A DNA stretch of 64,000 nt from contig JAUMIR010000001.1 in NCBI GenBank assembly GCA_030847615.1, positions 30,875,501-30,939,500 of the forward strand. The letters run 5' to 3'. This document shows positions 11,500-21,560 of the stretch, piece after piece. Source of the stretch: Gambelia wislizenii (taxonomy: Eukaryota; Chordata; Lepidosauria; Squamata; Crotaphytidae). The notes beneath the pieces are model-generated. The model saw only the letters and a list, made by a program, of their open reading frames with translations. It had not been told where the DNA came from and ran no database searches. Within the stretch, counting starts at the first letter, position 1. The number at the start of each line of letters is the position of its first letter. The translations under genes were made by a program, and so were the position numbers.

Positions 11500-12175
11500 T
11501 CAATGGCTGCGAATAAAGATGACAGCTGTGTTGTTTAGTGTGGTGGTGGGGGAGGAAGGTGAAGGGACCAGGCAGCACCCAGAGACAATGTGGACGGTGG
11601 CCGCAATGAGGAAGAGGATGACAGAGCTGTCTGCACTTCACCCATCTTGGCAGCAGCAGTGGCGGCAGAATCTAGCTGCATGGAGGGCAGCCACAGAAAG
11701 GAAGAGGAGGACAGAGCCGCCCACACTTCACCCATCCTGGTGGCGGTGGCCCCCCCAGTTTGGCTGCAAACTAAAGGGATGGGAGGAGCTGCCTGGCCAG
11801 CCACTGGGAGAAGAAAGGGGAGGGCCACTCCCTGCCGCTCTGGCTTCATCTCACCTTCCTGGGCCGGTTTGCTCTTTTGGGAAGGCGAGATGAAGGCAGA
11901 GCGGCAGGGAGTGGGCCTATTCTTCCTTCTCCTGGTGGCTGGCCAGGTGGTTTCTCCCACTCCTTTGGATTGCAGCCAGAGTCAGGGGACCGCTGCCAGC
12001 AGGATGAGTTAAGGGCGGGTGGCTCTCTCCTCTTCCTTGCGTTGGCTGCCCTCTGCATGGCCAGATTCTGCCACCGCCACCAGGATGGGTGAAGAGTGGA
12101 CGTCTCTCTCCTCCTCTTCCTCACCGAGGTTGCCCTCCATGTTGTCTCTGGGCGCTGACCTTCTGTTTTTAAGAA
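11500..12175. repeat. Large GC-rich foldback with internal tandem units
   Basis: The two halves are imperfect reverse complements around about 11875. GGCCACTCCCTGCCGCTC near 11822 faces GAGCGGCAGGGAGTGGGC near 11898. AGGAAGAGGATGACAGAG near 11610 faces the complementary CTCTCTCCTCCTCTTCC near 12104. Arms are about 300 nt each. Each arm also holds near-tandem units carrying CTTCACCCATC(C/T)TGG. The open frames on both strands follow from this repetitive GC-rich composition and are not genes. Confidence 0.7.
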
Positions 12176-14190
12176 ATAAAGTAGAAAAGCACATGATCAC
12201 TAGCACTTCCGGGTGCTTGATAGCAAGCCTGCACATGCACTTCCATCCAATTAGATGGTATGTTTAATCGCCTCCAGACCACTTAACAATTCATGTGGTT
12301 GTCTTAATGATCGAGACTGTGCATTTCCAATGGAGTTTAAAAAGAAACTTCAAGGAAATTCCCAAAGTCTGTAATCTCTCAGTATTTGTGGGTTTTGGTC
12401 CCCCTCCTTCCAAATACTGTATTGCAATTCAATGTGGTGCTTGTTAAGACAAACGGAATTCCCCTCGAATTCCATGTGGAATATTTTTGCTGTTTAGACA
12501 AGCCTGAATCCTCTTTCTTTGCTGGTGAGGCAGGTGGCTGGCCATCCAGATTCAGTGTTTGTCTTCATATTTGTGTATTTTTCTCCTCCTCCTGCATTGG
12601 AAATTAGAGACTGGGGTGCTGGTGGTCAGTTGTCCTTGGAGGGCTCAGGGAATGGCTTCTATCAGAATTAATACAGCAGTGAGAACTTCCTCTTTCTCCC
12701 AAAGAATTCTCTTTCTTTGAATCCTTTATAGCCACTTAGATTGTACCATCTGCAGCTGGAGCATTAGATGAGCTGCCACACCCTTTAAATTTTGTGGTTG
12801 AGGTGTACTGCTCATGGTTGTTTTGGTTTGTCTATATTCAGTGTGGGGTAACAAGGTGGACATGGACCAATTCTTCAGGCATGAGCTGTTTCACCAGCCT
12901 GTTTTGTTTGTGTGCATCTAGCTCAGTATGAAGCATTTTGATGAATAAATCAGGTATTCTGAGTCAGAGAAGATATCACTTTTGTTAACCCCAAATCCTA
13001 ATTTTGACCCTCTGAACCAACCACACTAGGCTCCGCTTTTGATTACTCAATATGGGTCTTTCCATGGATTTGTTTCTCTAGCACATCAGAGGGTCTGGGG
13101 ACAAGTTCTGGTGCTGGGATTCTTTGCAGGATGAACAGCTAAAAAGCAAACATGGGCTCAGTCTGACGGGAGAATTAATTGTGGAAAATAGTGCATTACC
13201 TCACTATTGCAGCAGTGTTCATTTGTCCCCAGGATTCATTTGTAAGATCACCAGCATGGAAAGCTATCAGATTTTGAAGTTCACACAGAGCATGGCCATG
13301 AGAAAAGATGGTGGCCACGAGTGAATTACTTGCCTTATTATTCCCCAAAATTTCCCTCCATCCCCCCTGCCACTTTTGCCCTGTTAAATGAGAGATGCGG
13401 AAGAGCAATCTTCTGCTTAAAAACATTTTTTTTTTTTGTTCTGCCACTTGAAAATAGTGCTCAGTCATGTCCAAAACCAGAAGTGGGCTTTTGGCCACTT
13501 TGGGGGGTTGTTTAGATGATGAAAAAAAAAATTCTCAAGGAATGTGGGCAGAATACCTTTTGTCCAGATGAGCTCCTGCCAAGATTCGCCATATTGGGAA
13601 GGAGGGAGGCTGAAAACTCCTAGCAGTTCATGATTACAGCTTTCACTGTTTCTTGCAATTTTTTTTTTTAAATACACGAAAATGGGCATAACAGCCCATT
13701 TGAACAACCAATTTGAATTGGGGCATATCCAGGAATTTGTTTAAAAGGTTAACTCTTGGAGGCTTGTAAGAGTGGCAGTTAATTGCTTCCCCCCCCCCCG
13801 TGCTATAGAAAGATTTGTTTGGGTTGTGATCAGGGTCCACAAAACAGCCTTGTGGGCCACATGCAATCCCAGGGGTGATCCTTGCCCATCTTCAGCTATT
13901 TTTGAAATGACATGTTGGCAGCCCTTGGGGGCAGACTGGAAATAGGCTTACTGTAACTCTTATTTTGCCAGGGGCTCTAGATCACTCATCGGTATTACAG
14001 TTCTTGGTGGTGTGTTCAGATAGATGCTTTGTTATGCTATACCCTGAGCATAGTTTTTAACAAATTTATTTAATGTTACTTGGCATTTCTGTAGAATGTT
14101 TGCTCTTTTTGTCTTAAACATATTGCCTAGTTATAAGGGATTTTTGCTATGCAGAATAACCAAAGAGAAACATATCTGCTGCTGAATAAA
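12176..14190. other. Non-coding DNA with a possible DNA-transposon end
   Basis: TTTAGACAAGCCTGAATCC near 12494 resembles the right end of the transposon at 23386-23998 (ATATAGACAAGACCTAAAT). The rest, including homopolymer runs near 13428, 13526, 13660 and 13789, shows no exon or confident repeat. Confidence 0.45.
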
Positions 14191-15760
14191 TAATTCATAG
14201 AATCATAGAATTGTAGAGTTGGAAGAGACCATGAGGGCCATCCAGTCCAACCCCCTGCCATGCAGGAAATCTGGATCAAAGCATCCCCGACACATGGCAA
14301 TCCAGCCTCTGTTTAAAGACCTCCAAGGAAGGAGACCCCACCACGCTCTGAGGGAGTATGTTCCACTGCCGAACAGCTCTTACTGTCAAAAAGTTCCTCC
14401 TAATGTTGAGGTGGAATCTCTGTTCCTGGAGCTTGCATCCATTGCTCCGTGTTCCAATCTCTGGAGCAGCAGAAAACAAGCTTGCTCCATCCTCAACCTG
14501 ACACCCCTTCAAATACTTAAACAGGGCTATCATATCGCCTCTTAACTGTCTTTTTTCCAGGCTAAACATACCCAGCTCCCTAAGTCTCTCCTCATAAGGC
14601 ATGGTTTCCAGACCTTTCACCATTTTAGTTGCCCTTCTCTGGACATGCTCCAATTTGTCAATATCCTTTTTGAATTGTGGTGCCCAGAACTGGACACAGT
14701 ATTCTAGGTGAGGTCTGACCAAGGCAGAATAGAGTGGCACTATTACTTCCCTTGATCTAGACACTATACTTCTATTGATACAGCCCAAAATCGCATTGGC
14801 CTTTTTAGCTGTCGCATCACACTGTTGACTCATGTTCAACTTGTGGTCTACTAGGACTCCTAGATCCCTTTCGCACGTAGTCTTATTCAGCCAGGTCTCT
14901 CCCATCCTATATCTATGCATTTCATTTTTCCGCCGTATGTGCAGTACTTTACATTTCTCCATATTGAATTTCATTTTGTTAGCTCTGGCCCAGCTCTCCA
15001 GTCTATCCAGGTCATTCTGAATTTTGATCCTGTCCTCTAGGGTATTAGCTACTCCTCCTAATTTGGTTTCATCTGCAAATTTGATAAGTATGCCCCTAAT
15101 TCCCTCATCCAAGTCATTGATAAAGATGTTGAATAGCACTGGTTCCAGGACAGAACCCTGTGGCACCCCACTGGTCACATCTTTCCCAGACGAAGAGGAG
15201 CCACTGCTGAGCACCCTTTGGGTTCGGCCGGTCAACCAATTACAAATCCATTGAACAGTTAACTTGTCTAGCCCACATTTTACAAGCTTGTTTGCCAGAA
15301 TGTCATGGGGAACCTTGTCAAAGGCCTTACTGAAATCAAGGTATGCGATGTCCACAGCGTTCCCTTCATCTACCAAGCTGGTGATTTTATCAAAAAAAGA
15401 GATCAGATTAGTCTGGCATGACTTGTGTCTCTGAAACCCATGTTGACTTTTTGTGATCATGGCATTGCCTCCTAAATGTTCACAGACTCTCTGTTTAATG
15501 ATCTGCTCTAGAATCTTCCCTGGTATTGATGTCAGACTAACTGGACGATAATTGTTGGGATTCTCTTTTTTCCCCTTTTTGAAGATGGGGACAACGTTTG
15601 CCCTCCTCCAGTCTGCTGGGACTTCTCCTGTTCTCCAAGAGTTCTGAAAGATTGTGAAAAATTGTGGGCTGTGTTTATCAGTTAGTATGGTTTTCAGTAT
15701 CATCTTTATGCTTTTGACTCCACTGTATTTCCCTACTCCAGAACTCTCTCCTGACATCAA
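14191..15760 (-). mobile_element. CR1 LINE, 5'-truncated, with a long ORF
   Basis: The 3' end at 14191 carries the CR1 tail (TTCATAGAATCATAGAATTG on the plus strand). The body encodes the CR1 reverse transcriptase and C terminus without interruption. It stops near 15760, where the L2 sequence begins. It is the best-preserved CR1 in the window. Confidence 0.93.
14276..15760 (-). CDS. CR1 ORF2 reverse transcriptase (retrotransposon, 5'-truncated)
   Basis: A 494-codon uninterrupted frame on the minus strand. Motifs in order: SWRTGEVPADW, NYRPVSLTSIPGKILEQII, QHGFQRHKSC, YLDFSKAFDKVPH (first catalytic Asp), SGVPQGSVLEPVLFNIFIND, then KFADETKLGG where CR1 normally has FADDTKLGG. The C-terminal part follows with YSALVRPHLEYCVQFWAPQ, RRATKMVKGL, ELGMFSLEKRRLRG-like sequence and PSLEVFKQRLD. 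The apurinic endonuclease and the first RT residues are absent. The second Asp of the catalytic pair has become Glu, so the enzyme is expected to be dead or weak despite the open frame. The first roughly 25 residues look like read-through of non-CR1 sequence, so the true element start is uncertain. This is a mobile element gene and not a host gene. Confidence 0.85.
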   Translation of the reverse strand: MMSGESSGVGKYSGVKSIKMILKTILTDKHSPQFFTIFQNSWRTGEVPADWRRANVVPIFKKGKKENPNNYRPVSLTSIPGKILEQIIKQRVCEHLGGNAMITKSQHGFQRHKSCQTNLISFFDKITSLVDEGNAVDIAYLDFSKAFDKVPHDILANKLVKCGLDKLTVQWICNWLTGRTQRVLSSGSSSSGKDVTSGVPQGSVLEPVLFNIFINDLDEGIRGILIKFADETKLGGVANTLEDRIKIQNDLDRLESWARANKMKFNMEKCKVLHIRRKNEMHRYRMGETWLNKTTCERDLGVLVDHKLNMSQQCDATAKKANAILGCINRSIVSRSREVIVPLYSALVRPHLEYCVQFWAPQFKKDIDKLEHVQRRATKMVKGLETMPYEERLRELGMFSLEKRQLRGDMIALFKYLKGCQVEDGASLFSAAPEIGTRSNGCKLQEQRFHLNIRRNFLTVRAVRQWNILPQSVVGSPSLEVFKQRLDCHVSGML

Positions 15761-15761
15761 G

Positions 15762-16230
15762 CACCATATTACAACATGTCTTTCAGCTCTCTAAGCATGG
15801 ATGCTTCATCATCACCTACAACTTAACATAGCAAAGACAGAACTGCTTATTTTTCCCTCAAAGCATTTTTACAACATGCATTTTCATCACTGTTGATAAT
15901 GTTCCCATTAATCCTGTGAAGGAAGCACACAGTCTTGGTTTTATTTTTGACTCTTCTTTGTCTTTTGTTTCTCTCACTGAGGCCATAGTAAAGTCATGTT
16001 GATTTTTTTCATTGCCAAAACCAGACCTTTTCTTTCTGCTTCCTCTGCTAAGAACTTCGTTCATACCTTGGTCATTTCCCACCTTGATTATTGTAATCTT
16101 CTTTTGACTGGTCTTTCATTATCTTACCTTAGTCCTCTGGTTTCCATTCAACATGCTGCTGCTAAGACTATCTTTTTGGCCTGTCGTTTTGATTATGTTA
16201 CCCAACTTTAATATCTCTTCATTGATTACC
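15762..16230 (+). mobile_element. L2-clade LINE, upstream piece (split by DIRS)
   Basis: Read with frameshifts, the plus strand gives AWMLHHHLQLNIAKTELLIF, RPFLSASSAKNFVHTLVIS, HLDYCNLLLTGL and IQHAAAKTIF. This is the canonical L2 ORF2 C-terminal succession. It ends at LHWLP-like sequence (TCTTCATTGATTACC), and the same protein continues at about 20998. Multiple stops are present. Confidence 0.85.
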
Positions 16231-16380
16231 CATTCTCTGGGTTGGTGCGAGGAGGAATCCATTAGTTTTGGGATGCTTCTGTTATCACCCAAAGAAAAGG
16301 CAGGAAGAAGGAGACTAAGTCTCACGATAGCTGGAGAGGACTGTTGACTCCTCCCCTCTAGCCCTCCACGAGGCCAGTTT
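16231..16380. repeat. DIRS left inverted terminal repeat
   Basis: It starts CATTCTCTGGGTTGGTGCG and includes AGACTAAGTCTCACGATAGC and TCCACGAGGCCAGT. It is the reverse complement of 20802-20958 with scattered mismatches. Its outer 45 bases are matched again, in complement, by 20608-20655. Confidence 0.9.
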
Positions 16381-17734
16381 TTCTTCCTGCCTTCACCCAG
16401 AGCAGAGCTTCTGTTTCTCCTCAAACTCTTCTTTCTGCCCTTATTTTCATTCCCTTTCAGTTTTTTTCCTTCTTCTTGACCCTACTGGATCTCTTCCTAC
16501 ATTAAAAAAAACCCCAACATACCTTCTTTCCTCCCTTTTCTTTCATCTTTACTTTGACCACCCCCTTGCCCCTTAGATGGCCCTAGCAGATGCAAGGAAG
16601 AAAAAGCAGCAGACATCCAAGGAAAAGGCCGTGCGGGTCCACTTCTCAAACAACCCCCGCTGCCAGAATCTCTCCAGCATACATAGGAGGGTGAGAGGCC
16701 ACGGGCATAGCTCCCCTGCCGCCGAAGCCTCTTCCGGAGCACAGAGGATCAGAACAAACAAGACAGCACCAGGGAGGACCAGGGAAGTAACTGTGGGACT
16801 CAGCTAGTCGGGGGAAAGCCAAACGGGGGAACTGCCCTAGCCCATCCCAAATCCTCCATTGTGCTGCGCTCGGCTGCATCACAGTTGGCCATGTCATCAG
16901 ACTCTCCACACCTGGCAACTTCTGGATGCGGAGAAGGCAAGTGCTTTGTGCCATTTTGAGCCGCAGAAGGGGGATGGGGTGGTAGAAGCTGACCACATGG
17001 TCGACGCGAATAGTGGCCACCATTTAGAAAGGCCCCTCGAGCCCTTAATGGAAGCCACAGAGGTTGCAGAGGAGACCCATTTCCATGCACCCTCTACAAA
17101 TTTAAGATGCTCAGCCTCACATCTACTGCTGCCACTACCTGGGCCCTCCCAGGCCCGCAGAGACCAGGAAGACAGTCCCCTCCCCCCCGTGGCAGGGAAT
17201 CTCAGGCCTCTTTGATCACAAGGACATTTCCTCCACCGCCATGCAGTCAAGACAGTGATGAGGATATAGGTGCCCTTCTTGCACAGGTGGTGTGGCTCTT
17301 AGAAGCAAGGGCCTCCCCATGATAATCAAGGGAACTTTTCCACAATGACCACTAGGGGGCACCAATGGGACCTCAGCACCACCACCACTCAGACCAGGCA
17401 GGCCAAAAGAAAGGCCATTCCTTCCGCCCCACTCCTTGGCTGAGTCTGAGGGCGAAGCAAAGGAGGAACCTCTCCCCCAGGATGCCTCTGGCTTCAGCCG
17501 GGGGAATGAGGATGCCACCTATGAAAAGGAAGAGGGCACGTGGTTCAACACAGACGGATTGCTGTGAGCAGTCCAATAGACTTTTTTCTTCAGAGGACTT
17601 CGGCCCCTTACTGGCAAAAGTTGCATCCATAATGGGCCTGACCTCAAGACCAGAGCCCCAGGCTTCCCATGGGCAAGCTGGTGCAGAACTGAGTAAAAGG
17701 GGAGCCTCAGTCTTGAGATCCCCCCACCCCCAAG

Positions 17735-18142
17735 GTGGAGGAAAAGGAAAGACCCTTTCCATCAATTTTCATGGACATAGTTAGGTCAGAGTGGGAGAAA
17801 CCACAGCAAGGAAAGTGGGAATCCCTGCTTGCACAAAAATATTACAGCCCATCCAAACAGGTCCTTGACGCCCTGAAGGTCCCCATAGTGGACCTTCCAG
17901 TGGCCTCCCTTGTTTCTGGCTTGCTGGTGCCCAGGGAAGGCGACAGGTTTTTCAGGGACCTCGAGGAGAAAAGATCTGAGGTAGCCTTAAAAAAGACCCA
18001 TGAAGCCACAGCTTTGGCCATGAGAGCTTCAGCAGTGGGAATCCCTGTTCTCCAGAGCAGCGCTCCTGTGGATAGAGGACATCCTTCGAGGAGAGGAACT
18101 AGATCTCTTTACCCTACACAGATCCCTGTACAAGGTGTATAA
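17735..18142 (+). pseudogene. DIRS gag-like protein, C-terminal part
   Basis: A 135-codon frame reads VRSEWEKPQQGKWESLLAQKYY, then LDALKVPIVDLPVASLVSG, LLVPREGDRFFRDLEEKRSE and LKKTHEATALAMRASAVGIP. The block D.PVASL..G..LP..G......D..DRK.E..LKK.YE is typical of the DIRS capsid-like protein that precedes the RT in vertebrate DIRS elements. The more N-terminal region (16577-17700) is GC-rich and broken into short frames. The frame ends just before the remnant of the RT, so the gag-RT junction appears deleted. Confidence 0.75.
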
Positions 18143-18149
18143 GACACTT

Positions 18150-18660
18150 TTAGCCCTTCTCTTCGATCTGGCATCAGCCCCAAGGGTGTCCTAGTAGCAT
18201 TAGTGGCACACTTGCGTCTCTAAGGCGTACACCTATATCCTTATCTAGACAATGTGTTTCTGTGGGCACTGTCCTACCGATGGGCGCATAGGGATCTCCA
18301 GATCACCATACAATGCTTCCAAGAACATGGGTTCCTGATAAATTTCAAAAAGAGCATCTTGACCCCGACTCAGTCCATCGTCCATCTGGAGACCCAGATA
18401 GACACAGAGAAAGAAATTATTTTTCTTTCACCGGAAATACAATACACCCTCTGGGCAGAAGCACTCAGGGTTCTTTCGCAGTCCTCAATGCCCCTCATGA
18501 CTCTTTCCAGACTCTTGGGTCTCATGATATCCACAATCCAAGTGGCCCCATGGGCCAGATTCCATGCTAGACCACTCGAGGGGTTCCTGCAATATTACCA
18601 ACAACAAATAGCCCAACGCAGATGTATCCTGGTTCGGGTCCTGCCTCAGGTCAGGCCCTC
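18150..18660 (+). pseudogene. DIRS reverse transcriptase, palm and thumb remnant
   Basis: Before the active site, ALLFDLASAPRV (18150-18190) corresponds to FGLSTAPRVF, the block before the catalytic motif. After stops comes GVHLYPYLDNVFLW, with YLDN at 18242-18253 where DIRS elements have YLDD. The frame 18254-18709 continues with CFQEHGFLINFKKSILTPTQ, LETQID and LSRLLGLMISTIQVAPWARF, a normal thumb succession. The RT fingers upstream are missing. Changing the second active-site Asp to Asn is expected to abolish polymerase activity. The sequence continues into RNase H. Confidence 0.82.
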
Positions 18661-18699
18661 TGTCTCCTGGTGGACCAGGAAGTCCAACCTGGCCAAGAG

Positions 18700-19010
18700 A
18701 TCTCCCTGAGTCCAGAGACACCAGGTCACAGTGGTTTCAGATGCCAGTCTCCTAGGCTGGGGGGCACACCGTCTGGGAGACATGGTGCAGGGTACGTAGA
18801 CCCTCAGGAAAGGGCACACAGTATAAACTGGCTGGAACTAAGGGCTGCTCACCTAGCCCTGGTTCACTTTACTCCCCAAATCAGAGGGAAACATGTTCTC
18901 CTACTCAAAGACAACAGCACACCCTGCTCTTACATAGTCAAGCAAGGGAGAACGAGATCTTGCTCCCTGCAGGAAGAGGCAAACCTTCTGTTCTGGTGGC
19001 CAGAAGGAAC
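18700..19010 (+). pseudogene. DIRS RNase H region
   Basis: VVSDASLLGWGAH (Asp codon at 18741-18743) is the RNase H beta-1 motif. It is followed after a frameshift by WTPQERAHSINWLELRAAHLALVHF and LLLKDNSTPCSYIVKQG. Canonical members show D.S..GWGA, IN.LEL.A...AL and DN.T...Y. Here two frames are needed to read it. It belongs to the DIRS polyprotein downstream of the RT. Confidence 0.8.
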
Positions 19011-19019
19011 AGTGCCTTC

Positions 19020-19460
19020 ACTGTCGGCCCAGTATCTGTAGGGCATGTCCAACCTCTAGGCAGACTATCTGAGCAGACATGAAGTTCTCCCAGGGGAGTG
19101 GGCCCTCCACCCTTAGGTATTCCACCAGTTAGGAATCAGGTTTGGTCTGATGGAGATGGATATGTTCGCCTCCCAGGCCAACAGGAAACTAGACAGGTAC
19201 TTCACAAGGTTCCCAGACAGGGAAGCTGAGGGAATGGATGCATTCTAGGTCCCATGGCCCAAAGGTCTGTTGTATCTCTTCTCCCCATTTTCCGCTAATC
19301 AGGAAAGCAATCGGGAAACTGAGTGGAAGGAGCTCAAGCAATCCTCATAGCTCCCCACTGGCCCAGGAGGCTGTGGTTCTTGGACTTAAGGGACCTGGCC
19401 CAGGAGGAACTATGGATACTCCACCAGAGGGAGGGCCTTCTGAGCCAGGGCCCTCTCTAG
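19020..19460 (+). pseudogene. DIRS methyltransferase-like (DAM-type) region
   Basis: Reading through stops gives EVLPGEWALHP, then GLMEMDMFASQANRKLDRY, FPDREAEGMDAF, and further on LAQEAVVLGLKGPGPGG. The W.L....F......G....D.FA...N.....Y......DA succession is that found between RNase H and recombinase in vertebrate DIRS elements. At least two in-frame stops are visible (near 19116 and 19246). Confidence 0.6.
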
Positions 19461-19624
19461 CAGCCCAAAGTCGCTTGGCTTTGTCTAGCCGCTTGGAGGT
19501 TGAACGGGAAGGACTCAGACAATGCAGGTATGAGGAGATGGTAATCTCCACCCTACTGTCTTCCCGAAGGCAATCTACCACAAGAATTTACACAGCCACC
19601 TGGAAAGCCTTTTCCATGTAGTGC

Positions 19625-20490
19625 TCATCCGATCACATCCAACAGTCAGAGGTGTCAGTGAAACATGTCCTAGCATTCCTTCAGAGAGGTCTGGACCTAG
19701 GCCTTAGACCAAATACCCTTAAAAGACAGGCATCAGCCTTGTCTTCAGTCCTGTCCTCCATCCAAGGTGGATTGATAGCCTCACACCCCCACGTGTGAAG
19801 GTTCCTGAGGGTAGCCACCATAATATTACCACCTATTGCACATCACTTCCCTTCCTGGAACCTCCCTCTACTTCTGAGGCAACTGTCAAAAACCTCATTC
19901 TAGCCTCTCTGGAAGGTCTTCCTAAGGGTCCTCTCACTGAAGGTAGCTTTTCTGGTAGCCATCACCTCTGCTGGAAGGGTATCAGAACTAGCAGCCCTTT
20001 CAGTCAGGGAGCACCTTTGCTCCTTCAATGAGGATGATGTGACTTTGCGCATGGATCCTTCCTTTACCCCCAAGGTTCTTTCTACTTTCTGTATCTCTCA
20101 GGAACTGATTTTGCCTTTCTTTTTTTTCCAGCCCCTCTAACTCTAGAGAGAAGCTATGGCACAAGCTAGATATCTGCAGGGCCCTCAAGAGTTACATCAG
20201 AAGGACGAAGGCCTTCAGATGCTGTGATTTGCTTTTTGTCTCCTTTAACCCATTTTCCATGGGGGCTAGGGCTTCTAAGCAGACTATTTCAAACTGGATC
20301 AAGGTTTGTATCCTAACTGCGTATGACATGGCAAGACTGCCGCGTCCCATCGGGGTGCAGGCCCATTCCACCAGGGCAGCTGCCACCTGAGCAGTATTCT
20401 CCACTGATGCCCCAGTTTCACAAATACGTTGGGCAGCCACATGGTCCATGCCCTTCTCCTTCATCCACCATTACAAAATTGACAAATTCA
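19625..20490 (+). pseudogene. DIRS tyrosine recombinase, decayed
   Basis: Read through frameshifts: VSVKHVLAFLQRGLDLGL and NTLKRQASALSSVLSS (SAM-like core-binding domain), FLRVATIILPPI (about 19800), then LKVAFLVAITSAGRVSELAA with the box I Arg, NEDDVTLRMDPSFTPKVL, AHSTRAAAT with His at 20364-20366 and Arg at 20373-20375, and FIHHYKID with the nucleophilic Tyr near 20472-20474. The R...HxxR...Y set survives although the frame is broken by stops and shifts. The enzyme would integrate a circular DNA intermediate. This placement after RNase H is diagnostic for DIRS elements. Confidence 0.82.
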
Positions 20491-20607
20491 GGTCAGCGGA
20501 CACGATGTTCAGTAGAACATCCTCCAGGAGGTGATTAGGTACTCTAGGAGGTGGTTAAGGACTAGGTAGTTGGGCAGACACCCCTCCCTAGACCTGAGGT
20601 TACTTGG

Positions 20608-20715
20608 GCACATCCCAAAAGTAATGGATTCCTCCTTTCACCAACCCAGAGAATGCCAAATTGGTTACTTACCGTGAAGGTGCATTCTTGGATTGGTCGA
20701 GAGGAGGAATCCACC
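20608..20715. repeat. DIRS internal complementary region
   Basis: Bases 20608-20655 (ending CCAACCCAGAGAATG) are the complement of the left outer end at 16231-16276. Bases 20656-20715 (TTGGTTACTTACCGTGAAGG and onward) are the complement of the right outer end at 20930-20990. Joining both outer ends in one internal block is the signature of DIRS elements, thought to template circle formation. Confidence 0.9.
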
Positions 20716-20801
20716 CCGCCCTCGGTGACTGCCCCTTTCTCTCAGGGTGTGGGCATACTTACTGAACTTCTTTGTCTCCTTTCCTGGGCTTTGCTAGTCA
20801 G

Positions 20802-20990
20802 TGAACTGGCCTCGTGGAGGTCTGGAGGGGAGGAGTCAACAGTCCTCTCCAGCTATCGTGAGACTTAGTCTCCTTCTTTCTGCGTCTTCTCTAGGTGATA
20901 ATGGAAGCATCCCAAAAGTACCAGTAGTGGATTCCTCCTCTTGACCAACCCAAGAATGCACCTTCACGGTAAGTAACCAATGTGGCATTC
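20802..20990. repeat. DIRS right inverted terminal repeat and extension
   Basis: Bases 20802-20958 are the reverse complement of the left repeat. Bases 20959-20990 (ACCTTCACGGTAAGTAACC and onward) have no partner at the left end but do pair with the internal complementary region. This matches the asymmetric DIRS right end. Confidence 0.88.
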
Positions 20991-21560
20991 CTTCTAGGAC
21001 TCAGTACAAGCTTTTTGTTTTAAAGTTCAAAAGCCTACACACCCTAGCTCCCCGCTATCTTTCAGCCCCTATTTCTTTTTACCAGCCTGATCAAGAACTG
21101 TGGTATAGGAATTCTAGGCTTCTCACTTAACCAAGGGTTTGCTTTTCCTTGGCTTGGCTCCATCTTTTTTTCACTCGTTGCTCCATACTCTTGGAATTCC
21201 CTCCCTGAATATTTGCAGACTGTCCCTTCCCTTTTTTAAAAAAAATCTCAAAAACTTGATTGTTTTCCAAAGCTTTTGGAATTTTATTGTAATATTATTT
21301 TATAATCTAGTATATTTTTATTACATGTATTTGTCAGTTTGCTTTAAATTATGTTGTATTTTTTGTTATCTGGATAATTTGTTTTACAAAACAATTTACA
21401 ATTGTTTTGTATAGTTTTATATATTATTCCTTTCTTCCCTGCATGTGTATACACATGCATATTAGATTGTATGTCTTTGGCATGTTTTTGGTTGTTTTAG
21501 TTGTAAAGTGCCATGTACATTGATGGCGCTATATAAATTGATGCTGATGCTGATTAGATT
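20991..21560 (+). mobile_element. L2-clade LINE, downstream piece (split by DIRS)
   Basis: Coding sequence resumes with AQYKLFVLKFKSLHTLAPRYL (from about 21000), directly following LHWLP of the upstream piece. It proceeds through the 3' UTR to CATGTACATTGATGGCGCT and ATATAAATTGATGCTGATGC, the usual L2-type terminus with a short tail repeat. Confident because both halves join in protein order. Confidence 0.88.

Larger units (their letters stand above)
16231..20990 (+). mobile_element. DIRS-type tyrosine-recombinase retrotransposon, decayed
   Basis: The element has inverted terminal repeats of about 150 bp (16231-16380 and 20802-20958), a right-end extension to about 20990, and an internal complementary region at 20608-20715. 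Between them, in order, lie gag-like, RT, RNase H, methyltransferase-like and tyrosine recombinase regions, all with stops or frameshifts. Integration split an L2 element with no obvious target duplication, as expected for recombinase-mediated insertion. The short distance from gag to the RT active site shows that the RT fingers are deleted. The copy is non-autonomous and probably dead. Confidence 0.92.

Noticed and set aside
11519..12267. CpG-island promoter or GC-rich gene near 11.5-12.2 kb
   Set aside because: The GC content comes from a foldback of repeated units; open frames occur on both strands as mirror images, without domain or splice support.
14276..15760. Novel single-exon host gene of 494 codons
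   Set aside because: All motifs are those of CR1 reverse transcriptase, and the 3' end carries the CR1 tail.
16573..17765. Minus-strand genes overlapping the DIRS 5' region
   Set aside because: They are shadows of GC-rich gag-coding DNA on the opposite strand, with no recognisable domain.
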